From Streptomyces toyocaensis (GTDB lineage Bacteria > Actinomycetota > Actinomycetes > Streptomycetales > Streptomycetaceae), in contig NZ_JFCB01000031.1 in the NCBI RefSeq assembly GCF_000725125.1, positions 1-64,000 of the forward strand: a stretch of 64,000 nucleotides of DNA, given 5' to 3'. A model generated the notes under the pieces. That model searched no databases and was not told where the DNA came from. It was given only the letters and a program-made list of their open reading frames with translations. This document shows positions 54,787 through 62,897 of the stretch, piece by piece (position 1 is the stretch's first letter; every line of letters starts with the position of its first letter). A program made the position numbers and the translations under genes.

Positions 54787-55239
54787 TCAGCCGTCGAGGG
54801 CGATCACGGCACGCACGCACTTGCCGACCGGCACCCGTTCCACACCGACGTCACGGGCCAGCGCCCGGACGATCTCCAGACCGTGCCGGCCCACGCGCCC
54901 GGGGTCCCGGGGGAACACACGGGGCAGGGTGGCGCTGCTGTCGTAGACGGCCACGGTGACCGAGGTCTCCGTGCCCTCCAGCTCCAGGATGTACGGACCG
55001 TCGCTGTGCCGGTCCGCGTTCGTGACCAGTTCACTCACCACCAGGAGCACCGCGCCGTCCGTCCGCGCGTCGACGGCCGCGCACCACTCGGTCCTCAGCT
55101 GCCGCAGGAACTCCGCGGCGAAGGCCCGCGCGTCGGCGATGCATCCCGGCTCGCCGGTGAAGTGCGCCGCCCGCCGCAGCGGTTCCACGGGCACGTCGAA
55201 GCCAGTCGGTATCACTGCCCCGTCCAGGTGGTAGGTCAT
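54787..55239 (-). CDS. RsbW-like ATPase, candidate anti-sigma factor
   Basis: 150 aa. GHKL fold with N box VLLVVSELVTNADRHSDGPY and G box GRVGRHGLEIVRALARDVG. It lies convergent with the sigma gene (24 bases between the stops), so the two are close enough to be a functional pair, though not in one operon. A GACT-N15-GGGTAC promoter upstream would put it under SigB-type control, forming a negative feedback loop. Pairing is inference. Confidence 0.8.
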   Translation of the reverse strand: MTYHLDGAVIPTGFDVPVEPLRRAAHFTGEPGCIADARAFAAEFLRQLRTEWCAAVDARTDGAVLLVVSELVTNADRHSDGPYILELEGTETSVTVAVYDSSATLPRVFPRDPGRVGRHGLEIVRALARDVGVERVPVGKCVRAVIALDG

Positions 55240-55290
55240 GCGTGTTCTCTCTGCGAGGCCGGGTCGGCCGGACGATCTCCACCAGTCCTG

Positions 55291-55315
55291 GTACCCCGAG
55301 TCCGCCCGCACAGTC
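55291..55315 (-). promoter_or_regulatory. Candidate SigB-type promoter of the RsbW-like gene
   Basis: Minus strand GACT-N15-GGGTAC, 52 bases upstream of the start at 55239; fits GNNT-N14-16-GGGTAC/T. Confidence 0.5.
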
Positions 55316-55384
55316 CACTCCGATCCGTGTCCGCCCCGGCGCGTGGGGAACCCGCAGCCCGGGGGCCGGCTGGGAGGACGTGCC

Positions 55385-55969
55385 ATGAACGGACTGACGG
55401 GGGTGCGGAGCCTGACGACGCTGCCCGTGGTGACGCTGGGCGGCGACGCCCTCGCCCATGTCAGGGACACGGTTTTCGACACCTCGGCCGGGCGTATAGC
55501 GAGCTTCACGCTCACCGGCCGGACCCTGCTGTCGGGGCCCCTGCCGAGAGACCTGCCCTGGCCCGCGGTGCACTGTCTGGGCCCCCACGCCGTCATGGTC
55601 CGCGACGCGGGCGCGCTGTGCGACCTGCCCCCGTCGAGGGCGCACCGTGACGCCGTACGCGGGCGGCTGCTCGGGGCGCAGGTGCTCACCGACGACGGCG
55701 AGGCGGTGGGCACGGTGCTGGACGTACTGGTGGAGAGCGGCACCAGTGGCCGGCTCGCCGCCTTCCGCCTCGCCGCGAACCGTGAGCTGGTGCACGGCTC
55801 CCGGCACCGCCGGCACCGGGTGTACGTGCCCCGGGGCGAGGCCCTGAGGGTCACCGGCCGGGCCCTGGTGATCCCCTCCCACGCGCGGACGTACGTCACC
55901 GACGACCTGCCGGCCTTCGTGGCCCGCGTCGGCGAGCGACACGCCCGCGGGAGGGAGGTGGCGTCATGA
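55385..55969 (+). CDS. PRC-barrel domain protein (two repeats)
   Basis: 194 aa. Two PRC-barrel-like units: LTTLPVVTLGGDALAHVRDTVFDTSAGRIASFTL (about 10-90), and GRLLGAQVLTDDGEAVGTVLDVLVESGTSGRLAAF (about 95-180). Cytosolic, function unknown. ATG 55385 has GGGAGGACGTGCC upstream. It overlaps the next PRC-barrel gene by four bases, so they form a small operon, about 150 bases from the RsbW-like gene and divergent to it. Confidence 0.75.
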   Translation: MNGLTGVRSLTTLPVVTLGGDALAHVRDTVFDTSAGRIASFTLTGRTLLSGPLPRDLPWPAVHCLGPHAVMVRDAGALCDLPPSRAHRDAVRGRLLGAQVLTDDGEAVGTVLDVLVESGTSGRLAAFRLAANRELVHGSRHRRHRVYVPRGEALRVTGRALVIPSHARTYVTDDLPAFVARVGERHARGREVAS

Positions 55970-56400
55970 TGCTGTTCTCACGGGTCCGGGGGCTGCCCGT
56001 CATGACGCCGGGTGACGCGAACCGTCTGGGCGAGGTGCGGGGGCTCACCGTCGACTCGGCGCCCTGGCGGGTCACATCCGTCCGGATGGCGCGCGGACGA
56101 CTGCGCAGGGGGGCCGTGGTGCCGTGGAGCGCCCTGCGCGCGGCCGGTCCCGACATGCTGATCGTGCGCCCGGCCGGCGGCCCGGAGGAGGTAGCGGCCC
56201 ATCACGAGCTGATCGGCAGCAGGGTGCTCACGGAGTGCGGCGAGGAGCGCGGCACGGTGCTCGACGCGGCGTTCGATCCGGTCACCGCCCGCATCGAGGC
56301 GGTACTGACGACGCGCGGCGAGCTGCCGCCCGGGCGTCTGCTGGGTCTCGGCGACCACGCCCTGGTGATCCGCACCGGACGCGCGCACCACCAGGCGTAG
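55966..56400 (+). CDS. PRC-barrel domain protein
   Basis: 144 aa. FSRVRGLPVMTPGDANRLGEVRGLTVDSAPWRVTSVRM followed by a second unit HHELIGSRVLTECGEERGTVLDAAFDPVTARIEAVLTTRGE. Paralogue of the preceding gene, translationally coupled to it (ATGA overlap). Another ATG three bases later is possible. Function unknown; the family recurs near stress loci in this window, at 7.8 and 55 kb. Confidence 0.75.
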   Translation: MMLFSRVRGLPVMTPGDANRLGEVRGLTVDSAPWRVTSVRMARGRLRRGAVVPWSALRAAGPDMLIVRPAGGPEEVAAHHELIGSRVLTECGEERGTVLDAAFDPVTARIEAVLTTRGELPPGRLLGLGDHALVIRTGRAHHQA

Positions 56401-56459
56401 GACGACGCGTACGGACCTCCCGGCAGGCGCCGCCGACCCGGGCTGCTTAGCGTGCAGAG

Positions 56460-57725
56460 GTGAGCGCACCCACCTCCCCCGGTCCCGCGGCCGCCCGTCA
56501 CGGCTGGGCGCAGGCCCTCGTCGCGGTCCTCTGCGGTCTGGCCGCCATGGGAGTGGTGGCGACCCTCGGACTGTGGGCGGCGGGGGCGGCGGACCTTCCG
56601 GGCGGTGCCTTCCCGCGGGTGGTCGCGGCGACCGTGGTGACGGCCGTCGGTGGCACGGTGGACCTCTCCGGGGACGCCGGCGGGCTGGCCGGCACGGAGG
56701 GCGGCCTGGCGGTCATCCCGCTGTCCGTCACGCTCACCGGGGCGCTCGTCGTCGGCTGGTGCTTTCTGCGTCCGCTGCGTCACCGGGCGGTCGCCGGAGC
56801 GCCCGAGCTGGCCGGGTGGGCCGCGAGGACCGCCGCGCTCTGGCTGCTCGCGCTCCTCGGACTGGCGCTCGCCGCCCGATACAGCTTCGAGATCTCCCTC
56901 GGGGACGGTCCGCTGGGCGACCTGGGTGAGCTGTTCGGGTTCAGGCCGGTGGTCGGCTTCTCCGCCGATGTCCCGCTGACCCTGCTGATCGGCCTGCTGT
57001 GGCTGGCCGGGGTGCTGGTGGTCGCGCTGACGGTGTCTCCCGTCGCGCCGCTGCCGGCCGGGCTGCTGCGTCCCCGGGCGTCGGCGCGTCCGGCGGCGCG
57101 GGCGATGGTGCGGCTGCTGCTCGCCGCGGTGGCCGTGGCTCTCGTCGTCGCGCTGGTCGCCGCCGCCACCCGGGGCCACCCGGTCGAGACGTTCGCCGTG
57201 ATTCTGCTCGGGCTGCCCAACGTGGCCTGGCTGGCGCTGACGGTGGGGCTCGGTGCCACGTGGGACGGCAGGGTGGAGGGACCGTTCGGGCTGCCCATGC
57301 CGCATGTGCTCGACGAGGTGCTGCGCACGCCGGGCGTCTCCGAACTGAATCTGGGCGCACTCGTCGAGCGCGACGGCGGCGCGTGGTGGTGGCTGCTGGT
57401 GGGCGACGCGGTGCTGCTCCTGGCCGTCGCGTTCGTCGCCGCGCTGTCCCCGCCGGAGGTCCGGGTGTGGCGGCACGCCGTGCGCATGGCGGTGGCACTG
57501 GCGCTGACGGTGCTGATGATCTGTCTCATGGCCCGCGTCTCCGCGCGGGTCGGGCTGTCCGTGCTCGGCATCGGTGATCTGGGCGAGGGGCTCTCCGGGG
57601 AGGTGCTGCTGGAGCCCAGGCTGGGGAGCGCCCTGGGGCTGGCCCTGCTGTGGGGGCTGGTCACCGGTTTCGCGGGGGCGTCGGCGGCGCGCGCGGTGCG
57701 CCGGCGGGGCGCGGCGGGCCGCTGA
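56460..57725 (+). CDS. Streptophobe-family membrane protein
   Basis: 421 aa, about ten membrane helices, among them LVAVLCGLAAMGVVATLGLWAAGA, LSVTLTGALVVGWCFLRPL, WLLALLGLALAARYSF and LLIGLLWLAGVLVVAL. A conserved central segment reads VGLGATWDGRVEGPFGLPMP; a soluble loop (about 280-310) precedes the last helices. This is the streptomycete 'streptophobe' family, function unknown. GTG 56460 is the most likely start, though its ribosome-binding site (GCAGAGG) is weak and overlaps it. Confidence 0.82.
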   Translation: MSAPTSPGPAAARHGWAQALVAVLCGLAAMGVVATLGLWAAGAADLPGGAFPRVVAATVVTAVGGTVDLSGDAGGLAGTEGGLAVIPLSVTLTGALVVGWCFLRPLRHRAVAGAPELAGWAARTAALWLLALLGLALAARYSFEISLGDGPLGDLGELFGFRPVVGFSADVPLTLLIGLLWLAGVLVVALTVSPVAPLPAGLLRPRASARPAARAMVRLLLAAVAVALVVALVAAATRGHPVETFAVILLGLPNVAWLALTVGLGATWDGRVEGPFGLPMPHVLDEVLRTPGVSELNLGALVERDGGAWWWLLVGDAVLLLAVAFVAALSPPEVRVWRHAVRMAVALALTVLMICLMARVSARVGLSVLGIGDLGEGLSGEVLLEPRLGSALGLALLWGLVTGFAGASAARAVRRRGAAGR

Positions 57726-57746
57726 CCCGGCCGGGGCCGGGCCCGG

Positions 57747-58157
57747 TCAGGCGACCGGGACGCCGAGCACGCGGGCGGCGCGCTGCATGCGCAGGGCGTC
57801 CACCGACTCGGCCAGCAGTTCGTACTCGGTGGTGTCGTCGCCGGTGGCGACGCGCACCATCCGTCCGGCGGCGAGCGCCTCGGCCACCTCCTCCTGCCGG
57901 CCGACGTCGCCGCACCAGGCGCGCAGCACGGTGGGTACGTCGGGCACGCCGTCGGGGACGGGGACGAGCGCGCCCGCTGGTAAGTGCTCGGCGTCGGGCC
58001 GCGGGTCGAGCCGCTCGGCGATCCAGGAGGCGCGGTCGCGCAGCCACCACAGGGCGAGGGCGAGTGTGGGCGCCCGGTAGGTGCCCAGGGGTACGCCGAT
58101 GCGCCGGCCGTCGCAGACCCCGTACGCCGTGACGTGGCACAGGAATTCGTCGTGCAC
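57747..58157 (-). CDS. Conserved hypothetical protein
   Basis: 136 aa. MHDEFLCHVTAYGVCDGRRIGVPLGTYRAPTLALALWWLRDRASWIAERLDPRP at the N-terminus and YELLAESVDALRMQRAARVLGVPVA at the C-terminus resemble small uncharacterised streptomycete proteins; I cannot name a domain. No membrane helix. GGGGGAGGGAACGTGC upstream of ATG 58157 is a good ribosome-binding site. Convergent with the streptophobe gene. Confidence 0.65.
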   Translation of the reverse strand: MHDEFLCHVTAYGVCDGRRIGVPLGTYRAPTLALALWWLRDRASWIAERLDPRPDAEHLPAGALVPVPDGVPDVPTVLRAWCGDVGRQEEVAEALAAGRMVRVATGDDTTEYELLAESVDALRMQRAARVLGVPVA

Positions 58158-58410
58158 GTTCCCTCCCCCGCTGCGTTGCGTGCCTGCCGGTGCGGGCCGG
58201 CTGCCCGCCCCGTGGGCTCGCGTGCTGTGCGTGAGGGCGCCGTCGCGCGGTGTGAAGCGCTCTCGCTGTCGAGTATGTTCACCGCTGAAACACTGTCACC
58301 ATGTGTTTCCGGCCAGTCTCCTGGCATATTCACGGCGGCTGGTGGCCGAAACGGCGCGGAGGGCCGCGGACCCGGCGTCCACCTGAAGACACGACCGCAC
58401 GGGGGGCATC
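58158..58410. other. Intergenic region with an operator-like inverted repeat
   Basis: No gene seen. It contains GAAACAC-N9-GTGTTTC (58287-58309), a perfect 7-base dyad in an AT-richer patch, so it is probably the promoter area for the hypothetical gene or for the decayed gene that follows. Confidence 0.45.
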
Positions 58411-58733
58411 GTGACCAGCCGCGCCCATGACCACGACGCCGCGTCGCCGCCCGCCGCCTCGGGGCCTGGAACGCCGACGGTGGCCACGCCCGCGCACCAG
58501 GAGGCCGCCGGGCTCTGTCCGCGGACGGGCGGTACACCGACCGCTGTCCGACGCCACCGGCCACGAGGCGGTCACGGCGGTGATCGGCTCGGCGCGGACG
58601 CTTCTCGCGGGAGCCGGTGAACAAGGAGGACGGCTCGGCTCCCGTGGCCGGATCGGACGTGGTCACGCTGGATGCCGGGAGCCGGATCCGCGCCGGCTAC
58701 GGCTTCCCGGACCGGGTGCCCCGGGGGTCGTGA
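58411..58733 (+). pseudogene. Decayed NTF2/SnoaL-like gene
   Basis: Consecutive pieces of an NTF2-like protein lie in different frames: AWN (58464), ALSADGRYTD (58512), then LSDATGHEAVTAVIGSARTL one frame over, then GSAPVAGSDVVTLDAGSRIR and AGYGFPDRVP, ending in TGA 58731. A missing C near 58540 accounts for the first shift. From memory intact homologues read ...EDGRYTDPL...GHEA and ...GFDVAVLDADGRIRSVYGFLDRVP. About 30 central residues are absent, so the gene is both deleted and frameshifted. It fills most of the gap before the aldo/keto reductase. Confidence 0.55.
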
Positions 58734-58752
58734 CCCCGGTCCGCCGGCGCCG

Positions 58753-59745
58753 CTAGCCCTTCGCGGCCGCGTCGATGCGCTCGAGCTCGTCCTCGGTGAA
58801 GTCCAGGTTGCGCGTGGCGGCCACGCTGTCCTCCAGTTGCCGCGGGCTGCTGGCGCCGACCAGGGCGGAGGTCAGGCGGCCGCCGCGCAGCACCCAGGAC
58901 AGCGCCATCTGAGCGAGGCTCTGGCCGCGCGAGGCGGCGATCTCGTTGAGCGCGCGCAGCCGGCCCACCAGCTCCCCGGTGAGGGCGTCGGTGTGGAGGA
59001 AAGGGCTGTCGCTCGCCGCCCGGGAGTCCTCGGGGATGCCGTCGAGGTAGCGGCCGGTGAGCAGGCCCTGCTCCAGCGGGGAGTAGGCGATGGAGCCGAT
59101 CCGGAGCTCGTCCAGGGTGTCCATCAGGCCCTCGTCCTCCGGGCGGCGGTCGAGCATCGAGTAGCGCGGCTGGTTGATCAGCAGCGGGGTGCCCAGCTCG
59201 CCCAGGATGCGGGCGGCCTCGCGGGTCTGCTCCGCCGAGTAGTTGGAGACCCCGACGTACAGCGCCTTGCCCTGCTGCACGGCGGTGTGCAGGGCACCCA
59301 TCGTCTCCTCCAGCGGGGTCCGGGGGTCGAAGCGGTGCGAGTAGAAGATGTCCACGTAGTCCAGGCCCGTCCGGCTCAGGCTCTGGTCCAGCGAGGACAG
59401 CAGGTACTTGCGCGAGCCCCATTCCCCGTACGGGCCCGGCCACATCAGGTAGCCGGCCTTGGTGGAGATCACCAGCTCGTCGCGGTAGCGCGCGAAGTCC
59501 GTCGTCAGCGCCTCGCCGAAGGCCGACTCCGCAGCGCCGGGCGGCGGCCCGTAATTGTTGGCGAGGTCGAAGTGCGTGATGCCCAGGTCGAAGGCGCGGC
59601 GCAGGATGGCGCGCTGGGTCTCGGCCGGACGGTCGGGTCCGAAGTTGTGCCACAGGCCGAGCGAGAGCGCGGGGAGCTGCAGGCCGCTGCGTCCGGTGCG
59701 CCGGTAGGGCATGTCCGCATAACGGTCGGGGTGTGCGGTGTACAA
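58753..59745 (-). CDS. Aldo/keto reductase, YghZ/GPR type
   Basis: 330 aa. YRRTGRSGLQLPALSLGLWHNFG, ITHFDLANNYGPPPGAAESAFG (catalytic Asp and Tyr), ELVISTKAGYLMWPGPYGEWGSRKYLLSSLDQSLSRTGLDYVDIFYSHRFD and IAYSPLEQGLLTGRY are characteristic of the L-glyceraldehyde-3-phosphate reductase subfamily. TTG 59745 is chosen: GGAG lies 5 bases before it and it gives the usual leader YTAHPDRYADMPYRR; ATG 59712 would lose conserved residues. It is divergent from a LysR gene, its probable regulator. Confidence 0.88.
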   Translation of the reverse strand: MYTAHPDRYADMPYRRTGRSGLQLPALSLGLWHNFGPDRPAETQRAILRRAFDLGITHFDLANNYGPPPGAAESAFGEALTTDFARYRDELVISTKAGYLMWPGPYGEWGSRKYLLSSLDQSLSRTGLDYVDIFYSHRFDPRTPLEETMGALHTAVQQGKALYVGVSNYSAEQTREAARILGELGTPLLINQPRYSMLDRRPEDEGLMDTLDELRIGSIAYSPLEQGLLTGRYLDGIPEDSRAASDSPFLHTDALTGELVGRLRALNEIAASRGQSLAQMALSWVLRGGRLTSALVGASSPRQLEDSVAATRNLDFTEDELERIDAAAKG

Positions 59746-59830
59746 CGCGACTCCAGGGGGTTGGCACACGTCTGGGCGGTTCCGTCGAACCGCCGCTCCA
59801 CTCTGCCGTGACCTGCGCACAGTGGTCCAA

Positions 59831-59867
59831 CAGAAGAATCCGATGGAAATCAGCGGATACGCTTCTG
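59831..59867. promoter_or_regulatory. Interrupted dyad between aldo/keto reductase and LysR genes
   Basis: CAGAAG-A-ATCCG-N11-CGGAT-ACG-CTTCTG ends 5 bases before the LysR start. A LysR-type binding site overlapping the regulator's own promoter is the simplest reading. Confidence 0.5.
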
Positions 59868-59871
59868 AATC

Positions 59872-60756
59872 ATGGAACTGCGTCACCTCCAGCACTTCGT
59901 CGCCGTCGCCGAGGACCAGCACTTCACCCGCGCGGCGGAACGGCTGATGGTCTCCCAGTCGGGCCTGTCCGCGTCCATCCGCGCGCTGGAGCGCGAGCTG
60001 CAGACGCCGCTGTTCGTCCGGACGACCCGCCGGGTGACCCTGACCGAGGCCGGACGGGCGCTGCTCGCGGAGGCGGAGCGGATCCTGGCGCAGGTGCGGG
60101 CGGCGCACGAGGCGGTGGCCGCGGTGCAGGGCGTGCTGCGCGGCACCCTCGCGCTGGGCACCGAGCAGTGCATCGCCGGGGTGAACGTGGCGCGGCTGCT
60201 CGCCACGTTCCGTCGGCTCCACCCGGACGTGGAGATCCGGCTGCGGCAGTGGGGCTCGGCCGCGCTGGCAGAGGAGGTCGCGGCGGGCCGGCTGGACCTG
60301 GCCTTCGCCTACCGGACCGGGGCGGACCCGGAGCACCTGCGCTCCGTGCCGCTGACCGGCGAGCCGATGACCGCGCTCTGCCACCCGGACCACCGGCTCG
60401 CTCGGGCCGGGGCGCCGCTCACGCCGCACGACCTGGCGGACGAGGTCTTCGTCGACTTCCACCCCGACTGGGGCCCGCGTCGCGCCACCGACGCCGCCTT
60501 CACCGCCGCGGGTGTGCGGCGCACGGTGGCGCTTGAGGTGAACGACGTCCACAGCCTGCTCGACCTGGTCGACGAGAACCTGGGCGTTGCCGTCGTGCCG
60601 CGGCACTTCCGGCACAAGCGCGAGGCGCTCACCGCGCTCCTGCTGAAGGGTACGGGGGAGGCGGCGTACGAGACGGTCGCCCTGGTGCCGTCACCGCGGG
60701 CGGCCAGTCCGGCGGCGCGGGCGCTGATGGCCCTGTTGCCCGACGGGGGCGCGTGA
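59872..60756 (+). CDS. LysR-family transcriptional regulator
   Basis: 294 aa. Winged helix MELRHLQHFVAVAEDQHFTRAAERLMVSQSGLSASIRALERELQTPLF, then an effector domain with RGTLALGTEQCIAGVNVARLLATFRRLHPDVEIRLRQ. It belongs to the large CynR/CbbR-like group. It is divergent from the aldo/keto reductase with a 126-base gap that holds a dyad; autoregulation and control of that enzyme are expected. No Shine-Dalgarno sequence precedes the ATG. Confidence 0.92.
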   Translation: MELRHLQHFVAVAEDQHFTRAAERLMVSQSGLSASIRALERELQTPLFVRTTRRVTLTEAGRALLAEAERILAQVRAAHEAVAAVQGVLRGTLALGTEQCIAGVNVARLLATFRRLHPDVEIRLRQWGSAALAEEVAAGRLDLAFAYRTGADPEHLRSVPLTGEPMTALCHPDHRLARAGAPLTPHDLADEVFVDFHPDWGPRRATDAAFTAAGVRRTVALEVNDVHSLLDLVDENLGVAVVPRHFRHKREALTALLLKGTGEAAYETVALVPSPRAASPAARALMALLPDGGA

Positions 60757-60783
60757 GGCGCACGGATGCGCGAGGGTGGACCC

Positions 60784-61299
60784 ATGCATGCCAAGGACAT
60801 CCTCATCGACGGCTTCGGCCGCATCCGCGAAGAAGTCCACGCCGCCGTCGAGGGCCTCGGCGCCGACGGGCTGAACGCCCGTCCGCGCCCCGACGCGAAC
60901 TCCGTCGCCTGGCTGGTCTGGCACCTGACCCGGATCCAGGACGACCACGTCGCGGACGCCTTCGGCCTCGACCAGGTCTGGCTCTCCGGGGGCTGGGAGA
61001 AACGCCTCGGGTTCGGCCTGCCGCGCCACGACACCGGGTACGGCCACACCCCGGCGAAGGTCGCCAAGGTGCGGGTCGACTCCGGCGACCTGCTGACCGG
61101 CTATTACGACGCGGTGCACGAGCAGACACTCGGGGCCCTGCGCACGCTGGCCGCCAAGGATCTGGAGCGGATCGTCGACGAGCGCTGGGACCCTCCGGTG
61201 ACCCTCGGCGTACGGCTGGTCAGCGTCCTGTCCGACGATCTGCAGCACGCCGGGCAGGCCGCCTACGCACGGGGGCTGGTGCGCAGCGCCGCGTCGTAG
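60784..61299 (+). CDS. DinB-family (mycothiol-dependent) protein, DUF664
   Basis: 171 aa. Four-helix DinB fold with metal-binding histidines visible in WLVWHLTRIQDDHVADAF (His in helix 2) and DDLQHAGQAAYARGLV (His in helix 4). Actinobacterial relatives include mycothiol-dependent maleylpyruvate isomerase and thiol S-transferases. ATG 60784 follows GAGGGTGGACCC. It follows the LysR gene on the same strand by 27 bases and its 3' end overlaps the convergent adenosine deaminase gene by 37 bases. Confidence 0.85.
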   Translation: MHAKDILIDGFGRIREEVHAAVEGLGADGLNARPRPDANSVAWLVWHLTRIQDDHVADAFGLDQVWLSGGWEKRLGFGLPRHDTGYGHTPAKVAKVRVDSGDLLTGYYDAVHEQTLGALRTLAAKDLERIVDERWDPPVTLGVRLVSVLSDDLQHAGQAAYARGLVRSAAS

Positions 61300-62351
61300 C
61301 CGGGCAGGACCACGTCCCGCAGGAGGGCGTTGCGCTCGTCGAAGGGCAGGAACGCGCTCTTCACGGCGTTCACCGTGACCGTGCGCAGGTCGTCGACGGT
61401 CCAGCCGGCCTGCTCGACCAGCAGGGACATCTCCCGGGTCATGGTGGTGCCCGAGACCAGGCGGTTGTCGGTGTTGAGGGTGACGCGGAAGCCGAGGTCC
61501 TTCATCGCGGTGATCGGGTGCCCGGCGATCGAGGTCGCGGCGCCGGTCTGGAGGTTGGACGTGGGGCACATCTCCAGGGCGATCCGGCGGTCGCGCACCC
61601 AGCCGGCGAGGCGGCCGAGCTTGCCGCCCACGATGTCCTCGGTCAGGCGCACCCCGTGCCCGATGCGCTGGGCGCCGCACACCTGGAGGGCCTGGTGGAT
61701 GCTGGGCAGTCCGTGGGCCTCACCGGCGTGGATGGTGAACGGCACGTTCTCGCGGCGCAGCTGCTCGAAGGCGGCGAGGTGGTCGGCGGGCGGGAAGCCG
61801 TCCTCGGCGCCGGCGATGTCGAAGCCGACGACCCCGGCGTCCCGGAAGGCGACGGCCAGGTCGGCGGCCTCGCGTACCCGGTCGAACATCCGCATGCCGC
61901 ACAGCAGCGTGCCGACGCGGACGGGCGTCCCGGCGGCGGCCGCCTTGGCCATGCCGGCGGCGAGCCCCTCCTGGACGGTCTCGACGACCTCGCTCATCGT
62001 CAGGCCGCCCCGGGTGTTCAGCTCGGGGGCGTAGCGCACCTCGCCGTAGACGACGCCGTCGGCGGCGAGGTCGAGCACGTACTCCTCGGCCGTCCGCAGC
62101 AGGCCCTCGCGGGTCTGCATCACGGCGAGGGTGTGCTCGAAGGTGGCTATGTAGCGGACCAGGTCCCCGGAGTTCGCGGCCTCGACGTACCAGGCGGCGA
62201 GTTCGTCGGGGTCGGTGGTGGGCAGGGTGTGACCGGCCGCCGCCGCGAGTTCCACCACGGTGGCGGGGCGCAGACCGCCGTCGAGGTGGTCGTGCAGGAC
62301 GGCTTTGGGCAGGCTGCGGATCAGGGCGTTGTCTACGCGCGTAGTATTCAT
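61263..62351 (-). CDS. add: Adenosine deaminase
   Basis: 362 aa. Zinc-dependent conversion of adenosine to inosine. HDHLDGGLRP provides the HxH zinc ligands, FTIHAGEAHG the third His and catalytic Glu region, RIGHGVRL the next His, and LNTDNRLVSG the zinc Asp. Cytosolic purine salvage. ATG 62351 is supported by GGAAGG upstream and the usual N-terminus (RSLPKAVLHDHLDGGL starts at residue 13); an ATG at 62366 adds five residues. A CTACGCGCGTAG palindrome covers the first codons. Confidence 0.95.
   Translation of the reverse strand: MNTTRVDNALIRSLPKAVLHDHLDGGLRPATVVELAAAAGHTLPTTDPDELAAWYVEAANSGDLVRYIATFEHTLAVMQTREGLLRTAEEYVLDLAADGVVYGEVRYAPELNTRGGLTMSEVVETVQEGLAAGMAKAAAAGTPVRVGTLLCGMRMFDRVREAADLAVAFRDAGVVGFDIAGAEDGFPPADHLAAFEQLRRENVPFTIHAGEAHGLPSIHQALQVCGAQRIGHGVRLTEDIVGGKLGRLAGWVRDRRIALEMCPTSNLQTGAATSIAGHPITAMKDLGFRVTLNTDNRLVSGTTMTREMSLLVEQAGWTVDDLRTVTVNAVKSAFLPFDERNALLRDVVLPGYDAALRTSPRA
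62333..62344. promoter_or_regulatory. Palindrome over the start of the adenosine deaminase gene
   Basis: CTACGCGCGTAG, a perfect 12-base palindrome, lies at codons 3-7 of add, 7 bases into the gene. A roadblock-type operator is possible. Confidence 0.4.
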
Positions 62352-62397
62352 GGCGGGGCCTTCCATCGATCAGGCGGTTCGAAGCGGCGGGAGGGGG

Positions 62398-62790
62398 TCA
62401 GCCGAGGGGCTGGAGCAGGTCCCAGCGGTTGCCGTAGAGGTCCTGGAAGACGGCGACCGAGCCGTACGGCTCGTGCCGCGGTTCCTCCAGGAAGGTCACG
62501 CCGGCGGCGGTCATGCGCGCGTGGTCGCCCGCGAAGTCGTCGGTGTGCAGGAAGAAGCCCACGCATCCGCCGGTCTGGTCACCGACCCTGGCCCGCTGCG
62601 CCTCCCCCTTGGCGAGGGCGAGCAGCAACCCCGTGCCGGTGCGCCCGGAGTCCGGTTCGACGACGACCCAGCGGCCGCCGTCCGGCCGGGGCGTGTCCTC
62701 GGCGAGCCGGAAGCCGAGGGCCCCGGTGTAGAAGCGGATCGCCTCGTCGTAGTCGTCGACGACGAGGGTGACCAGCGAAATGCGTCTCAT
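62398..62790 (-). CDS. VOC-family protein (glyoxalase/bleomycin-resistance fold)
   Basis: 130 aa. MRRISLVTLVVDDYDEAIRFYTGALGFRLAEDTP, then VGFFLHTDDFAGDHARMTAAGVTFLEEPRHEPYGSVAVFQDLYGNRWDLLQP, the standard two beta-alpha-beta-beta-beta units. The His of GFFLHTDD and the Glu of FLEEP occupy usual metal positions. Substrate unknown. GAGAGGTCACG precedes ATG 62790, and a near-palindromic element lies 34 bases upstream. Same strand as adenosine deaminase, 46 bases between. Confidence 0.9.
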   Translation of the reverse strand: MRRISLVTLVVDDYDEAIRFYTGALGFRLAEDTPRPDGGRWVVVEPDSGRTGTGLLLALAKGEAQRARVGDQTGGCVGFFLHTDDFAGDHARMTAAGVTFLEEPRHEPYGSVAVFQDLYGNRWDLLQPLG

Positions 62791-62823
62791 CGTGACCTCT
62801 CGCACGGGGGGATTGACGGGAGA

Positions 62824-62839
62824 GGTTATACGTAAAACC
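62824..62839. promoter_or_regulatory. Near-palindrome in the promoter of the VOC gene
   Basis: GGTTATACGTAAAACC is symmetric at 14 of 16 positions around TACGTA and AT-rich in a GC-rich gap. On the minus strand it includes TATAAC, a possible -10. Confidence 0.45.
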
Positions 62840-62897
62840 GCCGGGAACGCCACTCCCCCTCCGGGGCGGTTTCCCGGAGAGGGACCCGGCGGGGCGG

